Shown: positions 24,724-35,115, numbered from the stretch's first letter. The stretch is 41,639 bases of DNA from Bacillota bacterium (GCA_021806565.1 JAJZXK010000020.1:1-41639), one strand, 5' to 3'. A program made the numbers and translations. The notes: generated by a model not told the origin, from the letters alone.

Positions 24724-25535
24724 TCAAGGATAGGGCCGCATGGCCGCAGCAACGCCCACGGGCGTGCCGATGGTGTAGCCGGTCGTCCTGACGGTATCCA
24801 CGGTTCGTGCGCCGACCCACGAGAGGGCGGTGCTGGCGGGAATGGCGTCGCCGCAGGCGGTGTTGGAGATCAAGCTGTCCGGTCCGTGAGATGAGGGAGT
24901 GGCGGCCACATCCGGGCGACCTGCCGCGCGACCCGCCATGCCGTGGACGGACCCTGGTGGGAGGTGCAGTCCGCCGCGCCTTCCCGAAAGGTCCAACCGC
25001 CGGCCTTCCATGCGATCACCGCCCCGCCGGTCGCGCGGGTCGCGACCGGCACCGCGCCCAGCCGAGCCGCAGGTGACGCCCGACGGGACCAGCAGCGGCG
25101 CGATGGCGGACCGGGCCGCGGCGGCACTCAGATGGGCCGCCCCTCCGAAGAGGAAGCCGGTGGCTATTTCCACGATGGCTCCGTCGCAGGTCCGGGGGAC
25201 CACGGCGATCCAGGGCGCCGGCCGCGGGCAGACACCCACCGACACCGTGTATCAGGAATGGTCCAAGCGCACCCAGCCACCCGGGTGCGTCCCGGTCAGG
25301 GCGGTCGCAAGCCCCCCGGCCGGCGCGCACAGTGCCACGCCAGCCCTACCCTGGATCCGCCGCCGCATGGCTTGCCGCACCGGGGCGGCGAAGACCGCCG
25401 GCGCGCTGGCCGGGGACGCGCCCGCCGAGAACACACGCTTCGCCGACGTGGTGCGGCCGGCCGCGCCGCAGCGGCCAGGAGGGCACAGACCAGCCATGCG
25501 GCAGCGACGCCCCCAACCCTGCGCTTGGTCGCCAC
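24724..25535 (-). pseudogene. Secreted-protein gene broken by frameshifts and one in-frame TGA
   Basis: Reading leftward from a GTG at 25535 gives a signal peptide (MATKRRVGGVAAAWLVC, then leucine/alanine). Protein-like sequence then moves to a second frame near 25470 (TTSAKRVFSAGASPASAPAV ... HPGGWVRLDHS). It meets a TGA at 25254-25252 and continues in the same frame (YTVSVGVCPRPAPWIAVV ... EIATGFLFGGAAHLS). It shifts to a third frame around 25090 (GGAVIAWKAGGWTFREGA ... TAWRVARQVARMW) and returns near 24890 (SLISNTACGDAIPASTALSW) to a stop at 24724. The product would be an exported protein of ~265 residues with several cysteines; I do not recognise its family. Replacing the TGA by TGG (Trp) would restore that junction. 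Three shifts plus a stop make true decay likely, although the helicase-associated gene nearby is also frameshifted, so sequence errors must be considered. Confidence 0.55.
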
Positions 25536-25930
25536 CGCGCGGCCCGGCCCGACCCAGCGGGTGATGGCTCGCGACCCGCCGGGCGGGGAGTGCGCCCACC
25601 CGGCCTGAATCGCCAGGAATGACCCGCCAACGAAGACGCCCCCTTCGACCGCGCCAGCGGCAGTCGGCGCGACCGACGGTGAACCGTTCCCATCCGTCCA
25701 GTGCGCGGCGCAGCCGACGCCCTGGCGCCGCGCGGGGCGTCGCCCCCGGAGGCTCGTAGGGCCACGGGCATCCGACGCGGCACCGCGGCGCTACGCGGAT
25801 CCCCGCTGCACACCACACGGATGGACGCCTTACAGGCGGCTCCGGAGGCGGGCTCCGTGGCGGGACCGGCAGGCGGTGCGCCCACGCCCGCGAATGCGCC
25901 AGGCAACGCGGGCCGGACGGGGGATGAGCC
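25536..25930. other. Gene-poor region upstream of the epimerase-like gene
   Basis: About 395 GC-rich bases. All long open frames here are arginine/proline/alanine-rich and look like chance frames. The divergent starts of the broken secreted-protein gene (25535, leftward) and the epimerase-like gene (25931, rightward) imply that promoters lie here, but I see no clear -35/-10 pair. Confidence 0.4.
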
Positions 25931-26803
25931 ATGGACTCAAGCGACGCGAAGCGGTTGGGCATCCACCTTCTGGTCTGGGGCGCGGATTGGCCGGAGCCCG
26001 CCTTCGACCTGCCACGCGTCCTGGCCACCTGCCGCGAGCTTGGCTTCGGCGGCGTCGAGGTGCCCTACCTGCAACCGGTGCCGGCGGCGGCGTTGCGGGC
26101 GGCCGCCGGCACGGTGCGCGCGGCGGGGCTCTGGGCCACCGTCTCCACGGCGCTGCCGGCGCAGGCCTGCCTGGTCGATCCCGATCCGGGGCGCCGCGCG
26201 CGGGCCGTCCACTGGCTGCGGGAGGCGGTGGAGGCCGCGGCCGAGTTCGGTTCACCGGTGCTTGCCGGACCGCTGCTGGCCCCGGTCGGCGAACTCCCGG
26301 ACGGCATGGCGCGCAACTGGGGGCCGGCCATCGCGCCGCTTCGGGAGGTGGCGCTGTATGCGGCAGGCCGCAACATCCGCGTCTGCCTGGAGCCGCTCAA
26401 CCGCTTCGAAACCGACACCGTCAACACCCTGGGGCAGGGCGCGGACCTGTGCGGTGCCGTGGGCGGAGGGTTGAGCCTGGTTTCGGACACCTTCCACCAG
26501 AACATCGAGGAGGACGATCCGCTGGGCGCCCTGCGCCGCCACCTGAAGTGGGTCGCACACGTCCACTTCAGCGAAAACCACCGCGGACCGGCCGGCAGCG
26601 GCCACATCCCCTTCCCGGCCGTGCTGGACCTCCTGCGGCACGGCGGCTACCGCGGCCGGTTCGTCTTCGAGGGCTTCAACGGGCGCGTGCCCGCCCTCGC
26701 GCGCGCCACCCGCATCTGGCGGCCAGGAGCGGCATCACCGCGGGCCTTTGCCGAGCAGACGGCCTCCGCCCTACTGGATACGCCACCGGGAACGGCTTCA
26801 TAG
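25931..26803 (+). CDS. Ketose 3-epimerase-like sugar isomerase (TIM barrel, AP-endonuclease 2 superfamily)
   Basis: 290 residues, the normal length for D-tagatose/D-psicose 3-epimerase-type enzymes. It starts with GIHLLVWGADW and has ELGFGGVEVPYL. The four metal ligands of the family are visible: Glu ~154 in CLEPLNRFETD, Asp ~186 in SLVSDTFHQNIEE, His ~212 in VAHVHFSENHRGPAGSGHIPF, and Glu ~247 in FVFEGFN, the catalytic glutamates being the first and last. It probably inverts C3 of a free or phosphorylated ketose in the cytosol. The ATG at 25931 follows GACGGGGG at ~7-9 bases. It converges with urtE; a small GGCGG-CGT-CCGCC hairpin at 26804-26816 follows the stop at once. It has no obvious link to urea metabolism. 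Confidence 0.82.
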   Translation: MDSSDAKRLGIHLLVWGADWPEPAFDLPRVLATCRELGFGGVEVPYLQPVPAAALRAAAGTVRAAGLWATVSTALPAQACLVDPDPGRRARAVHWLREAVEAAAEFGSPVLAGPLLAPVGELPDGMARNWGPAIAPLREVALYAAGRNIRVCLEPLNRFETDTVNTLGQGADLCGAVGGGLSLVSDTFHQNIEEDDPLGALRRHLKWVAHVHFSENHRGPAGSGHIPFPAVLDLLRHGGYRGRFVFEGFNGRVPALARATRIWRPGAASPRAFAEQTASALLDTPPGTAS

Positions 26804-26922
26804 GGCGGCGTCCGCCGTGGGCCAGTGCACTTCGTCGATCTTCGCGTCCACTGCGGCAAACCGCGTGTCCATCTTGTCTTCAACTGCGCACCCCGGGTCC
26901 GAACCGACATGGGCGACAATGC

Positions 26923-27618
26923 TCAGAGGGCAAGCCTCGCCTCCACACCGGAGCGATCGATGCCCGCAATCGCTCCGTGATCGACCACCGTTCCGCGCTC
27001 CATGACGTAGTAGCGGTCGGCCAAGCGCAACGCGAACGCCAGATACTGCTCCACCAGCAGGATGGCCGTGTGTCCCCCCTTGCGCACCCGGATCAGGGCT
27101 GCCTCGATCTCGGCCACGATGGACGGCTGCACCCCCTCGGTCGGCTCATCCAGCAGCAACCAGCGTGGCCGCGCCGCCAGGGCCCGGGCGATGGCCAACT
27201 GCTGCTGCTGCCCCCCGCTCAGCGTCCCGGCCGCTTGGCGCAGCAGGGACCCGAGCGCCGGGAAGGTCGCCAATGCGTCGTCCAGGGCAGTCGAATCGCG
27301 TCGCGTACCGGCCTCCAGTCCCAGCAGCAAGTTTTCGCGCACCGTCAACTGCGGAAAGATGCCCCGCCCTTGCGGCACGTAGCTGAGGCCGGCCCGGGCC
27401 CGCCGCCAGGTCGGCCAGCGCGTCGCGTCCTGCCCGTCGAGCCACACCCGGCCTCGCCGCGGCCGCAGCACCCCGGCCAGCGTTCGCAGCAGGGTAGTCT
27501 TGCCGACCCCATTGCGGCCCATGAGGCAGACCAGCGCGCCCGCGGGCAGTTCCACACTCACCCCGCTTAGCGCCAGCCCCTCGCCGTACGAGGCATCGAC
27601 CGCGTCAGCCCGCAGCAT
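26923..27618 (-). CDS. urtE: Urea ABC transporter ATP-binding protein UrtE
   Basis: 231 residues, the size of LivF/UrtE-type ATPases. Walker A is GRNGVGKTT (~34-42), the signature LSGGQQQQ (~133-140), Walker B WLLLDEPTEGVQPSIV (~153-168), and the switch histidine is replaced by Gln in LLVEQYLAFA, as usual for the LivF/UrtE branch. EGVQPSIV is characteristic of UrtE. It powers urea import with UrtD from the cytosolic side. The ATG at 27618 follows GGGAGGGG at ~7 bases and overlaps urtD by 14 bases. It is the last gene of urtABCDE. The assignment to urea transport instead of branched-chain amino acids rests on these motifs, on urtA, and on the adjacent urease operon. Confidence 0.9.
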   Translation of the reverse strand: MLRADAVDASYGEGLALSGVSVELPAGALVCLMGRNGVGKTTLLRTLAGVLRPRRGRVWLDGQDATRWPTWRRARAGLSYVPQGRGIFPQLTVRENLLLGLEAGTRRDSTALDDALATFPALGSLLRQAAGTLSGGQQQQLAIARALAARPRWLLLDEPTEGVQPSIVAEIEAALIRVRKGGHTAILLVEQYLAFALRLADRYYVMERGTVVDHGAIAGIDRSGVEARLAL

Positions 27619-28363
27619 GCCGCGTCCCCTCCCGTCCCAGGTAGCTCGCGATCACCCGGGGGTCGGCTGCCACCTGCGCCATACCGCCCTCGCACAGCAC
27701 CCGCCCGCCGTGCAGCACGGTGACGCGGTCGGCTACCCTGCGCACGAAGTCCATATCGTGTTCGACCAGGAGCACGGTGGCTCGCCGCGCCACTTCAGTT
27801 AGGCGCACCGCCGTGTCGGCGCGCTCGGCACCAGTCATGCCCGCGACGGGCTCGTCAAGCAACAGCACCTTCGGTTGCCGCACCAGCAGCATGCCGATCT
27901 CCAGCCACTGCTTCTGGCCGTGGGCCAGGGTCCCCGCCGGTTGCGCGCTGGCGCCAGCCAAGTGGATCAGGGCGGCGACCTCGCGGATCCGGTCCAGCGC
28001 CGTCGGCGAAAGCGGCCGCACGATGGTCGCCCAAAGCCCCGGGGGCGCGGCGGCCAGCTCCAGGTTCTCCCGCACGCTCAACTGCGGGAAGACAGACGGT
28101 GTCTGGAACTTGCGTGCAATCCCCAGGCGCGCGCGCCGATGCTCCGCCAGGCGCACCAAATCAACCCGCCCGTCCAACCGCACCCGCCCGGCCGCCGGCC
28201 GCACCCGGCCGCAGATGGCGTCCAGGAGCGTGGTCTTGCCGGCACCATTGGGACCGATCAGGGCATGGACGCCGTTACGGCACACCCGCAGGTCCACGCC
28301 GCGTAACGCGTGAAACCCGTCGAACACCACGGACAGCCCTTCCACAGTCAGGACCGCGTCCAC
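27605..28363 (-). CDS. urtD: Urea ABC transporter ATP-binding protein UrtD
   Basis: 252 residues. It begins with VEGLSVVFDGFHALRGVDL, the UrtD/LivG opening. Walker A is GPNGAGKTT (~37-45). RKFQTPSVFPQLSVREN is the Q-loop region, where the FQTPSVF wording is typical of UrtD. The signature is the UrtD form LAHGQKQWLEIG (~146-157), Walker B is VLLLDEPVAGMTGAE, and LLVEHDMDFVRRVAD contains the switch histidine. It pairs with UrtE on the membrane subunits UrtB and UrtC. The GTG at 28363 has AAGGGGG at ~9 bases and overlaps the end of urtC by 16 bases, consistent with coupled translation. Confidence 0.9.
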   Translation of the reverse strand: MDAVLTVEGLSVVFDGFHALRGVDLRVCRNGVHALIGPNGAGKTTLLDAICGRVRPAAGRVRLDGRVDLVRLAEHRRARLGIARKFQTPSVFPQLSVRENLELAAAPPGLWATIVRPLSPTALDRIREVAALIHLAGASAQPAGTLAHGQKQWLEIGMLLVRQPKVLLLDEPVAGMTGAERADTAVRLTEVARRATVLLVEHDMDFVRRVADRVTVLHGGRVLCEGGMAQVAADPRVIASYLGREGTRHAAG

Positions 28364-29493
28364 GCCGACGCACCCCCTTCACCCGGAGCGTCCGCGGCCC
28401 GGCGGCGACCAGCCCGCCGTCGCAGCAGGTCGGTCGCGATGCCGGCGATCCCGCGCGGAAAGGCCACGACCGCCAGCACGAACAGGCCGCCCAGCAGGTA
28501 TTGCCACCCGGCCGGATCGAGGGTGTTGAGGCCGTTTTCCATAAACTTCACGATCAGGGCCCCAATGAGCGCGCCCACGATGGTGCCCCGCCCGCCGATC
28601 GCCACCAGGATCACCATCTCGATGGAAGGCACCACGCCCATGGCCGACGGAGAAATGATCCCGATCTGCCCCACGTACAACGCGCCGCCCAGACCGGCTA
28701 GGCCCGACGCCAGCGCGAAGGTGAAGGCCTTGAACAGGGCGGGGTCGTAACCGAGGTAGCGCACCCGGCTTTCCCCGTCACGGATCGCCAGCAACAGGCG
28801 GCCGAAGCGGCCCCCGACCAGGCGGCGGCAGGCGGCACAGACCGCGAGCGCCGCCACGGCGCTGGCGGCATAGAGCAAGAGCACCCCCTGTCGTCGCGCC
28901 AAAGCGATGCCAAAGAGGGTCGTGAAATCGGTGATGCCATTGAAGCCCCCGAGCATCCCTTGGGCGCCGATGAACAGCGTCACCGCCACCACGGCAAACG
29001 CCTGGGTGAGGATGGCGAAGTAGACACCACGCACGCGCTGGCGAAAGATGAGTAGCCCCATCCCACCCGCCAGCATCCCCGGCACCGCCGCGGAGGCGAA
29101 AAGGGCAAAAGCAAAGGAATGAAACGGCACCCAGAAGGCCGGCAGGCTTCGGACACCGTTCCAGCCCATGAAGTCGGGCATGGCTTGCCCGGAGGCGACG
29201 AGCTTCAGATACATGGCCATGGCGTAAGCCCCGAGGCTGAAGAAAGTTCCCTGCGCCAGGCTGAGCATGCCCCCGTAGCCCCACAGCAAGTCCAACCCCA
29301 TAGCGGCGATGGCGAAGCAAAGGAATTGGCCCAGCAGGCTGAGCTGGAAGGGACCCAGTACGAACGGCGCGGCGGCCAGGGCCGCGACCGCCAGCAGGGT
29401 CCAGAACCGGCCAGCCTGAGCCCAACGCCCGGATTGCGGTGTGAATCCCGCCATTTCCGCCGCGGCGGCCGAAGCTCCGATACCCGCAGACAT
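28348..29493 (-). CDS. urtC: Urea ABC transporter permease UrtC
   Basis: 381 residues with about ten hydrophobic helices, the LivM/UrtC permease layout. Typical stretches are AIAAMGLDLLWGYGGMLSLAQGTFFSLGAYAMAMYL near the N-terminus (GYGG-x-LSLAQG is the UrtC form), MLAGGMGLLIFRQRVRGVYFAILTQA, the GFNGITDF loop (with FxGITDF common in UrtC), and GRGTIVGALIGA in the coupling-helix region. UrtC forms the urea channel with UrtB. The ATG at 29493 follows a GGAGGGAGAGAG purine tract. Its stop overlaps the start of urtD. The ~30-residue leader before the first helix is polar and alanine-rich. Confidence 0.9.
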   Translation of the reverse strand: MSAGIGASAAAAEMAGFTPQSGRWAQAGRFWTLLAVAALAAAPFVLGPFQLSLLGQFLCFAIAAMGLDLLWGYGGMLSLAQGTFFSLGAYAMAMYLKLVASGQAMPDFMGWNGVRSLPAFWVPFHSFAFALFASAAVPGMLAGGMGLLIFRQRVRGVYFAILTQAFAVVAVTLFIGAQGMLGGFNGITDFTTLFGIALARRQGVLLLYAASAVAALAVCAACRRLVGGRFGRLLLAIRDGESRVRYLGYDPALFKAFTFALASGLAGLGGALYVGQIGIISPSAMGVVPSIEMVILVAIGGRGTIVGALIGALIVKFMENGLNTLDPAGWQYLLGGLFVLAVVAFPRGIAGIATDLLRRRAGRRRAADAPGEGGASAWTRS

Positions 29494-29554
29494 AACGGCT
29501 CTCTCCCTCCTGGACGCGTGCCGTGTGGGCCGAGCCAGCCGTGGCTACCCGGGA

Positions 29555-30448
29555 TCAGCCATCGAGCTGGCGCCCCCGCGGCGCGGCCAAGCCCTGTGGC
29601 CGCCACTGCAACATCAGAATGATCATGGCGAAGGCCAGCACGGTGCCGATGCTGGACGTGGTCAGGAATTGGAAGGATGTCTTGGCGCTGCCGAACAAGC
29701 CCGCCCCGATGACGGCCCCGCCAAGCTGTCCGACCCCACCAAGCACCACCACCATGAACGCATCGACGATGTAGTGCTGGCCGATGGCCGGCCCGATGGG
29801 CCCTACCAGGGTCAGGACGACGCCAGCCAGCGCCGCCAGACCGGAGCCGATGGCGAAGGTCTGGCCGTCCAGGCGCCGGGTGGAAATCCCCAGACAACCG
29901 GCCATCTCTCGGCTCTGCATCGCCGCCCGGGTACGCCGGCCGGCAGCGCTGCGATAAAGGTAGAGGTAGAGCACCGCCAGGACCGCCACGGCCACAGCCA
30001 GAATAAAGAGCCGTGCCTGCGGCAGTGCGACGCCCGCCACCGGCCGCCAGCTGCCCGCCAGCCAGGCGGGCCCACGGACCTCGACGTTGGGTGCGCCGAA
30101 GATGGTGCGCGCCGCCTGCTGCAGCAGCAGGCTCACGCCCCAGGTCGCCAGCAGAGTGTCTAGCGGCCGCCCATAGAGAAAGCGCACCAAGGACCACTCC
30201 AGAAGCCACCCGAGTCCGCCGCCGACCAGGGCGCCGACGGGCAGTCCCAAAAGCAGCACCAGCGAAGGCCGTCCGCCCAGGGCCTGCTGCAGCACATAGG
30301 CCACGTACGCCCCGATCATGATGAACTCGCCATGCGCCATGTTGATCACGCCCATCAACCCAAAGGTAAACGCCAAGCCCACCGCGATCAGCAGCAGGAT
30401 CGACCCTTCACTCAGCCCGTTGAAGACGAGTCTGATGGCGAGCGGCAC
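29555..30448 (-). CDS. urtB: Urea ABC transporter permease UrtB
   Basis: About 297 residues, with LivH/UrtB-type membrane helices: IRLVFNGLSEGSILLLIAVGLAFTFGLMGVINMAHGEFIMIGAYVAY, the NMAHGE motif being a family hallmark, then LLGLPVGALVGGGLGWLLE, YGRPLDTLLATWGVSLLLQQ and GGVGQLGGAVIGA. It is the partner permease of UrtC. The start chosen is the GTG at 30448, with AAGGGGG ~7 bases upstream and 30 codons inside the longest open frame; the upstream extension is Arg/Gly-rich and implausible. It lies 70 bases after urtA and 61 bases before urtC. Confidence 0.9.
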   Translation of the reverse strand: MPLAIRLVFNGLSEGSILLLIAVGLAFTFGLMGVINMAHGEFIMIGAYVAYVLQQALGGRPSLVLLLGLPVGALVGGGLGWLLEWSLVRFLYGRPLDTLLATWGVSLLLQQAARTIFGAPNVEVRGPAWLAGSWRPVAGVALPQARLFILAVAVAVLAVLYLYLYRSAAGRRTRAAMQSREMAGCLGISTRRLDGQTFAIGSGLAALAGVVLTLVGPIGPAIGQHYIVDAFMVVVLGGVGQLGGAVIGAGLFGSAKTSFQFLTTSSIGTVLAFAMIILMLQWRPQGLAAPRGRQLDG

Positions 30449-30518
30449 ACCCGCACCCCCTTGCCCGACCCGGAAACGGGGGCGGCCTCGCGGCCGCCCT
30501 CGCCACGGCACGAGGCGT

Positions 30519-31787
30519 TCAGCAACCACCACTGCCACTGGGCAGCTTGAACCACGCGTACGTCTTCATGCAGGGATCCGGCTTGAGCAGGGTCGCACCG
30601 GAGTTCCACACTTGGCGGATCTGCCCGTTGGACCGAATGACGCCGATGCGAGCCACCTGGGAGAGCATGTGGGTCGCGGGGTCGATCTGCACCGGCCCCT
30701 GCGGTGTGTTCATGGTCAAACCCTTGACCGCCGCCAGCACCTTGGCCGGATTGGTCGAGCCTGCCTTCTGCACGGCCTTCGCCCACAGCTGCACGTCGAT
30801 GTAGCCGTGCTCCATGGGGTCGTCGGTCACCTGGTTCTTGCCGTACTTCGCCTGATAGGCCTGGACGAAGGCGTGGTTGAGGGAGTTGTTCATGCTCTGG
30901 TAGTAGTTCCAGGCGACGTAGTCTCCGGCGACCAGGCTGGGGCCGATCCCCTTGATCTCCTGCTCCGCGATGCTGAAGGACATGACCGGTAGCTGCTTGG
31001 GGCCAAGCCCGGCGTCCTTGAGTTGTTTGAAGAAGGCGACGTTGCTGTCGCCGTTGAGCGTGTTGAGGATGGCCTGCGGTTTGCTCTGCTGGATCTTGGC
31101 GATGACGCTGGTGAAATCGGTACCGCCCAACGGCACGTACTCCACGCCGGCCACCGTCGCCCCGTAGTGCTTCAGCTCCGCCTGGATGATCTCGTTGGCG
31201 GTGCGCGGAAAGACGTAGTTGGAGCCGACCAGGAAGAAGCGCTTGTAACCCTTGGTCTTTGCGAGATACGTCACCGCCGGGATGATTTGCTGGTTGGGCA
31301 CAGCCCCGGTGTAAACGATGTTGGGTGAGTCCTCCAAACCCTCCCACTGCACCGGATACCACAGGTCGTTCTTATACTGCTGAAACACCGGCAGCATGGC
31401 CTTGCGACTGGCCGAGGTCCAACCGCCGAAGACCGCGGTCACGTGGTCCTGCTGGATAAGCTGGCGCGCCTTGGTAGCAAAGGTGGCGGGGTTGGATGCC
31501 CCATCCATGACAATCGGCTGGATCTTCTTGCCAAGCACACCGCCCTTGGCGTTGATCTGGTCGATCGCCAGCAACTCGGCACGTTCCAGCGGTACCTCGC
31601 TGATCGCCATGGTCCCACTGAGCGACTGCAGCACCCCAACCTTGATCGTGCCGGTCCCGTGGTGCGTCGCGGAGGCAGCCCCGGTCCCCGTCCCCGGGGT
31701 TGCCGGCGCCGACACGCTGCCGCAGCCGGCCGTCACCGTCAGGCACACCGCGGCAGCCAGGGCCCGGCCCAGTGACCGCATCTTCAT
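30519..31787 (-). CDS. urtA: Urea ABC transporter substrate-binding lipoprotein UrtA
   Basis: About 422 residues. It begins MKMRSLGRALAAAVCLTVTAGC, a lipoprotein signal with lipobox cysteine at residue 22, so the protein should be lipid-anchored on the outer face. The mature part follows UrtA closely: TIKVGVLQSLSGTMAISEVPLERAELLAIDQINAKGGVLGKKI, AVFGGWTSASRKAMLPVF, DLWYPVQWEGLEDSPNIVYTGAVPNQQ, FFLVGSNYVFPRTANEII, LNGDSNVAFFKQL, and DPMEHGYIDVQLWAKAV. YPVQ-x-EG and GAVPNQQ in particular are urea-binding-protein motifs that amide- and leucine-binding proteins lack. The ATG at 31787 follows GAGGAGG at ~8 bases; a longer frame to 31943 would bury the signal peptide. It is the first gene of the operon, transcribed away from the urease genes. 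Confidence 0.93.
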   Translation of the reverse strand: MKMRSLGRALAAAVCLTVTAGCGSVSAPATPGTGTGAASATHHGTGTIKVGVLQSLSGTMAISEVPLERAELLAIDQINAKGGVLGKKIQPIVMDGASNPATFATKARQLIQQDHVTAVFGGWTSASRKAMLPVFQQYKNDLWYPVQWEGLEDSPNIVYTGAVPNQQIIPAVTYLAKTKGYKRFFLVGSNYVFPRTANEIIQAELKHYGATVAGVEYVPLGGTDFTSVIAKIQQSKPQAILNTLNGDSNVAFFKQLKDAGLGPKQLPVMSFSIAEQEIKGIGPSLVAGDYVAWNYYQSMNNSLNHAFVQAYQAKYGKNQVTDDPMEHGYIDVQLWAKAVQKAGSTNPAKVLAAVKGLTMNTPQGPVQIDPATHMLSQVARIGVIRSNGQIRQVWNSGATLLKPDPCMKTYAWFKLPSGSGGC

Positions 31788-32028
31788 CCAATCATCCTCC
31801 TCGCACACTGGTGGAACCGGAGCGGTCAACTCCGACGCGGCAGGCGTACCGGTGCCGCCGGTCGCGTCGGCCCCTACGGATATAGCACCGCGCTCGCGCC
31901 GCCGGCGCAGAAGCGTCATGTTAGTGAAAGCTGCACGGCACAAAAGGTGCCACAGGCGGCATGAATGCTAACAGGAGCTGGCACGAAAGCTTTCGCTTGG
32001 ACACCCTGACGGCGAGGGAGGGACGCCC
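31788..32028. promoter_or_regulatory. Divergent control region between urtA and the urease operon, with a 12-bp palindrome
   Basis: The 241 bases separating the urea transporter (left) from urease (right) must hold both promoters. A perfect palindrome, CGAAAGCTTTCG, lies at 31984-31995, 34-45 bases before the ureAB start codon. TGTTAG (31919-31924) and CTAACA (31968-31973) form a wider inverted pair. A TATATC hexamer occurs on the minus strand at 31884-31879, but no -35 box lies at a good distance. The palindrome position suits a repressor or activator site for the urease genes; the regulator is unknown. Confidence 0.4.
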
Positions 32029-32687
32029 ATGCTGCTCGGTCCACGCGAACGGGACCGCCTGCTGCTGTATGCGGTGGCCGATCTCGCCCGCAGGCGCCAA
32101 CTCGCCGGCCATCGCCTCAGCCACCCCGAAGCGGTAGCGGTCATCGCCACAGCCGTACTGGAAGGAGCCCGCGCCGGTCGCACCGTGGCCGAACTGATGC
32201 GCGAGGGCCGGACGGTGCTTGGCACCGACGACGTCCAGTCCGGAGTCGCCGAACTGATGCCCGTGGTGCAGGTGGAGGCAACCTTCCCCGACGGCACCAA
32301 ACTCGTTTCGGTGCACGACCCCCTGTGCTCCGGGCCACCCGAGGAGCCGCCCCGCTATCTCTGGGCGGACGGGGAGATCGACCTCTGTCCGCATCGGGCA
32401 CGGCTCCGCCTCACCGTGGAGAGCACCGGTGACCGGCCGATCCAGGTGGGGTCGCACTACCACTTCTACGAGGTGAATGCCGCCTTGCGCTTTGATCGTG
32501 CCGCGGCCTGGGGTCTGCGGCTGGACATTCCCGCCGGGGCCGCCGTCCGCTTCGAGCCGGGCGAAACCCGCAGCGTCGGCCTGGTCGCGTTCGGCGGCGG
32601 GCGCCAGGCGGTTGGGTTCGCGGGTCGCGTGAACGGACCGCTGGACGGCCGCGCGCCGGGAGACGCGCCGCAGGGGGAGATGCCCCC

Positions 32688-32697
<10 letters not shown>
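32029..32697 (+). CDS. ureAB: Urease gamma-beta fusion subunit (UreA-UreB)
   Basis: 222 residues: the gamma subunit (~1-100: [83 protein letters not shown]) is joined directly to the beta subunit (~110-215: [70 protein letters not shown]). The two are separate in many bacteria and fused in some, Helicobacter being the best known case. It builds the structural part of the urease trimer around UreC. The ATG at 32029 follows GAGGGAGG at ~7 bases. The gene overlaps ureC by 10 bases. It is the first gene of ureAB-C-E-F-G-D. Confidence 0.93.
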
Positions 32698-34418
<1,721 letters not shown>

Positions 34419-34503
34419 TCGTCGGCGCCGGCACCGCGGTGCGCCGCGGCCCGTTCACGGCAAGCCGGGGCGAGATCCCAAGCCAAGTAAGGAGAGAAAC
34501 CGG

Positions 34504-35115
34504 GTGCACTTCGTCTCAAGGGTCCTTGGAAACGTGCGCGAGGACGCCGGCCTGGCGGCCGAGGCCGAAGACTGGGGCCGCCCAGGATCCGATGGGATCG
34601 TGGAACACATTGCCCTGGACGTCTGGCAGGCGCAAAAGGCTAGATTGCGCGTGCACGGCGACCTGGGCGGCGAGTTCGGTTTCGACCTGCCGCGGGGCAC
34701 CGTGCTGCGGGATGGGGATGTCCTCTGGCGCGACGCACCGCGGCGCCACTTGGCCCTCGCAAGCGTGCAGGGGCGCGAGGTGTTGTCCATCCGCCTGTTA
34801 CCGCAGCCGGAAGCGGAACGGGTGGCCACCGCCCTCAAGCTGGGTCACCTGCTGGGAAACCAGCACTGGCCCGTGCGCCTGGAGGAGGATATGGCCTACG
34901 TGCCGGTGCTCATCGACCGCAAGGTGATGGAGACCGTGCTGCGGACCCACGCCCTGGCCGGTATCAGCTTTACCTTCGAGCCGGCCCCGGCCGATGTCGC
35001 CCTGCCCCTGATCTTCCCGTCACTGCAAGACCATGCCCATACGCCTACGCAGACGCAGACCCATACCCATGCGCCGCCAGCTCCCGCCGCCGGCAGGGGC
35101 GGCCGGGAGCCATGA
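34504..35115 (+). CDS. ureE: Urease accessory nickel metallochaperone UreE
   Basis: 203 residues. The N-terminal peptide-binding domain includes ALDVWQAQKARLRVHGDLGGEFGFDLPRGTVLRDGD. The metal-binding domain includes KLGHLLGNQHWPVRLEEDMAYVPV, where the GN-x-HWP motif holds the conserved interface histidine. The C-terminus is a histidine/threonine/glutamine tail (HAHTPTQTQTHTHAPP), the nickel-storing tail seen in some UreE proteins. UreE delivers nickel to UreG for insertion into UreC. The start is the GTG at 34504, with AAGGAGAG ~9 bases upstream. It is separated from ureC by 85 bases, which hold a GCACCGCGGTGC palindrome at 34431-34442, and overlaps ureF by 4 bases (ATGA). Confidence 0.92.
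   Translation: MHFVSRVLGNVREDAGLAAEAEDWGRPGSDGIVEHIALDVWQAQKARLRVHGDLGGEFGFDLPRGTVLRDGDVLWRDAPRRHLALASVQGREVLSIRLLPQPEAERVATALKLGHLLGNQHWPVRLEEDMAYVPVLIDRKVMETVLRTHALAGISFTFEPAPADVALPLIFPSLQDHAHTPTQTQTHTHAPPAPAAGRGGREP

Noticed and set aside
26800-26900. Minus-strand coiled-coil-like peptide MDTRFAAVDAKIDEVH after the epimerase-like gene
   Set aside because: Only ~24 codons from its ATG to the stop, with no ribosome-binding site; resembles common coiled-coil wording but is too short to support as a gene.
25876-27570. Plus-strand open frame of 564 codons over the epimerase-like gene and urtE
   Set aside because: Out of frame with the metal-site motifs of the epimerase-like gene and antisense to the UrtE ATPase; Arg/Gly/Pro-rich.
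31901-32000. GlnR/TnrA-type box in the urt-ure control region
   Set aside because: TGTTAG and CTAACA are present as an inverted pair but 43 bases apart; no TGTnA-N7-TnACA arrangement was found.
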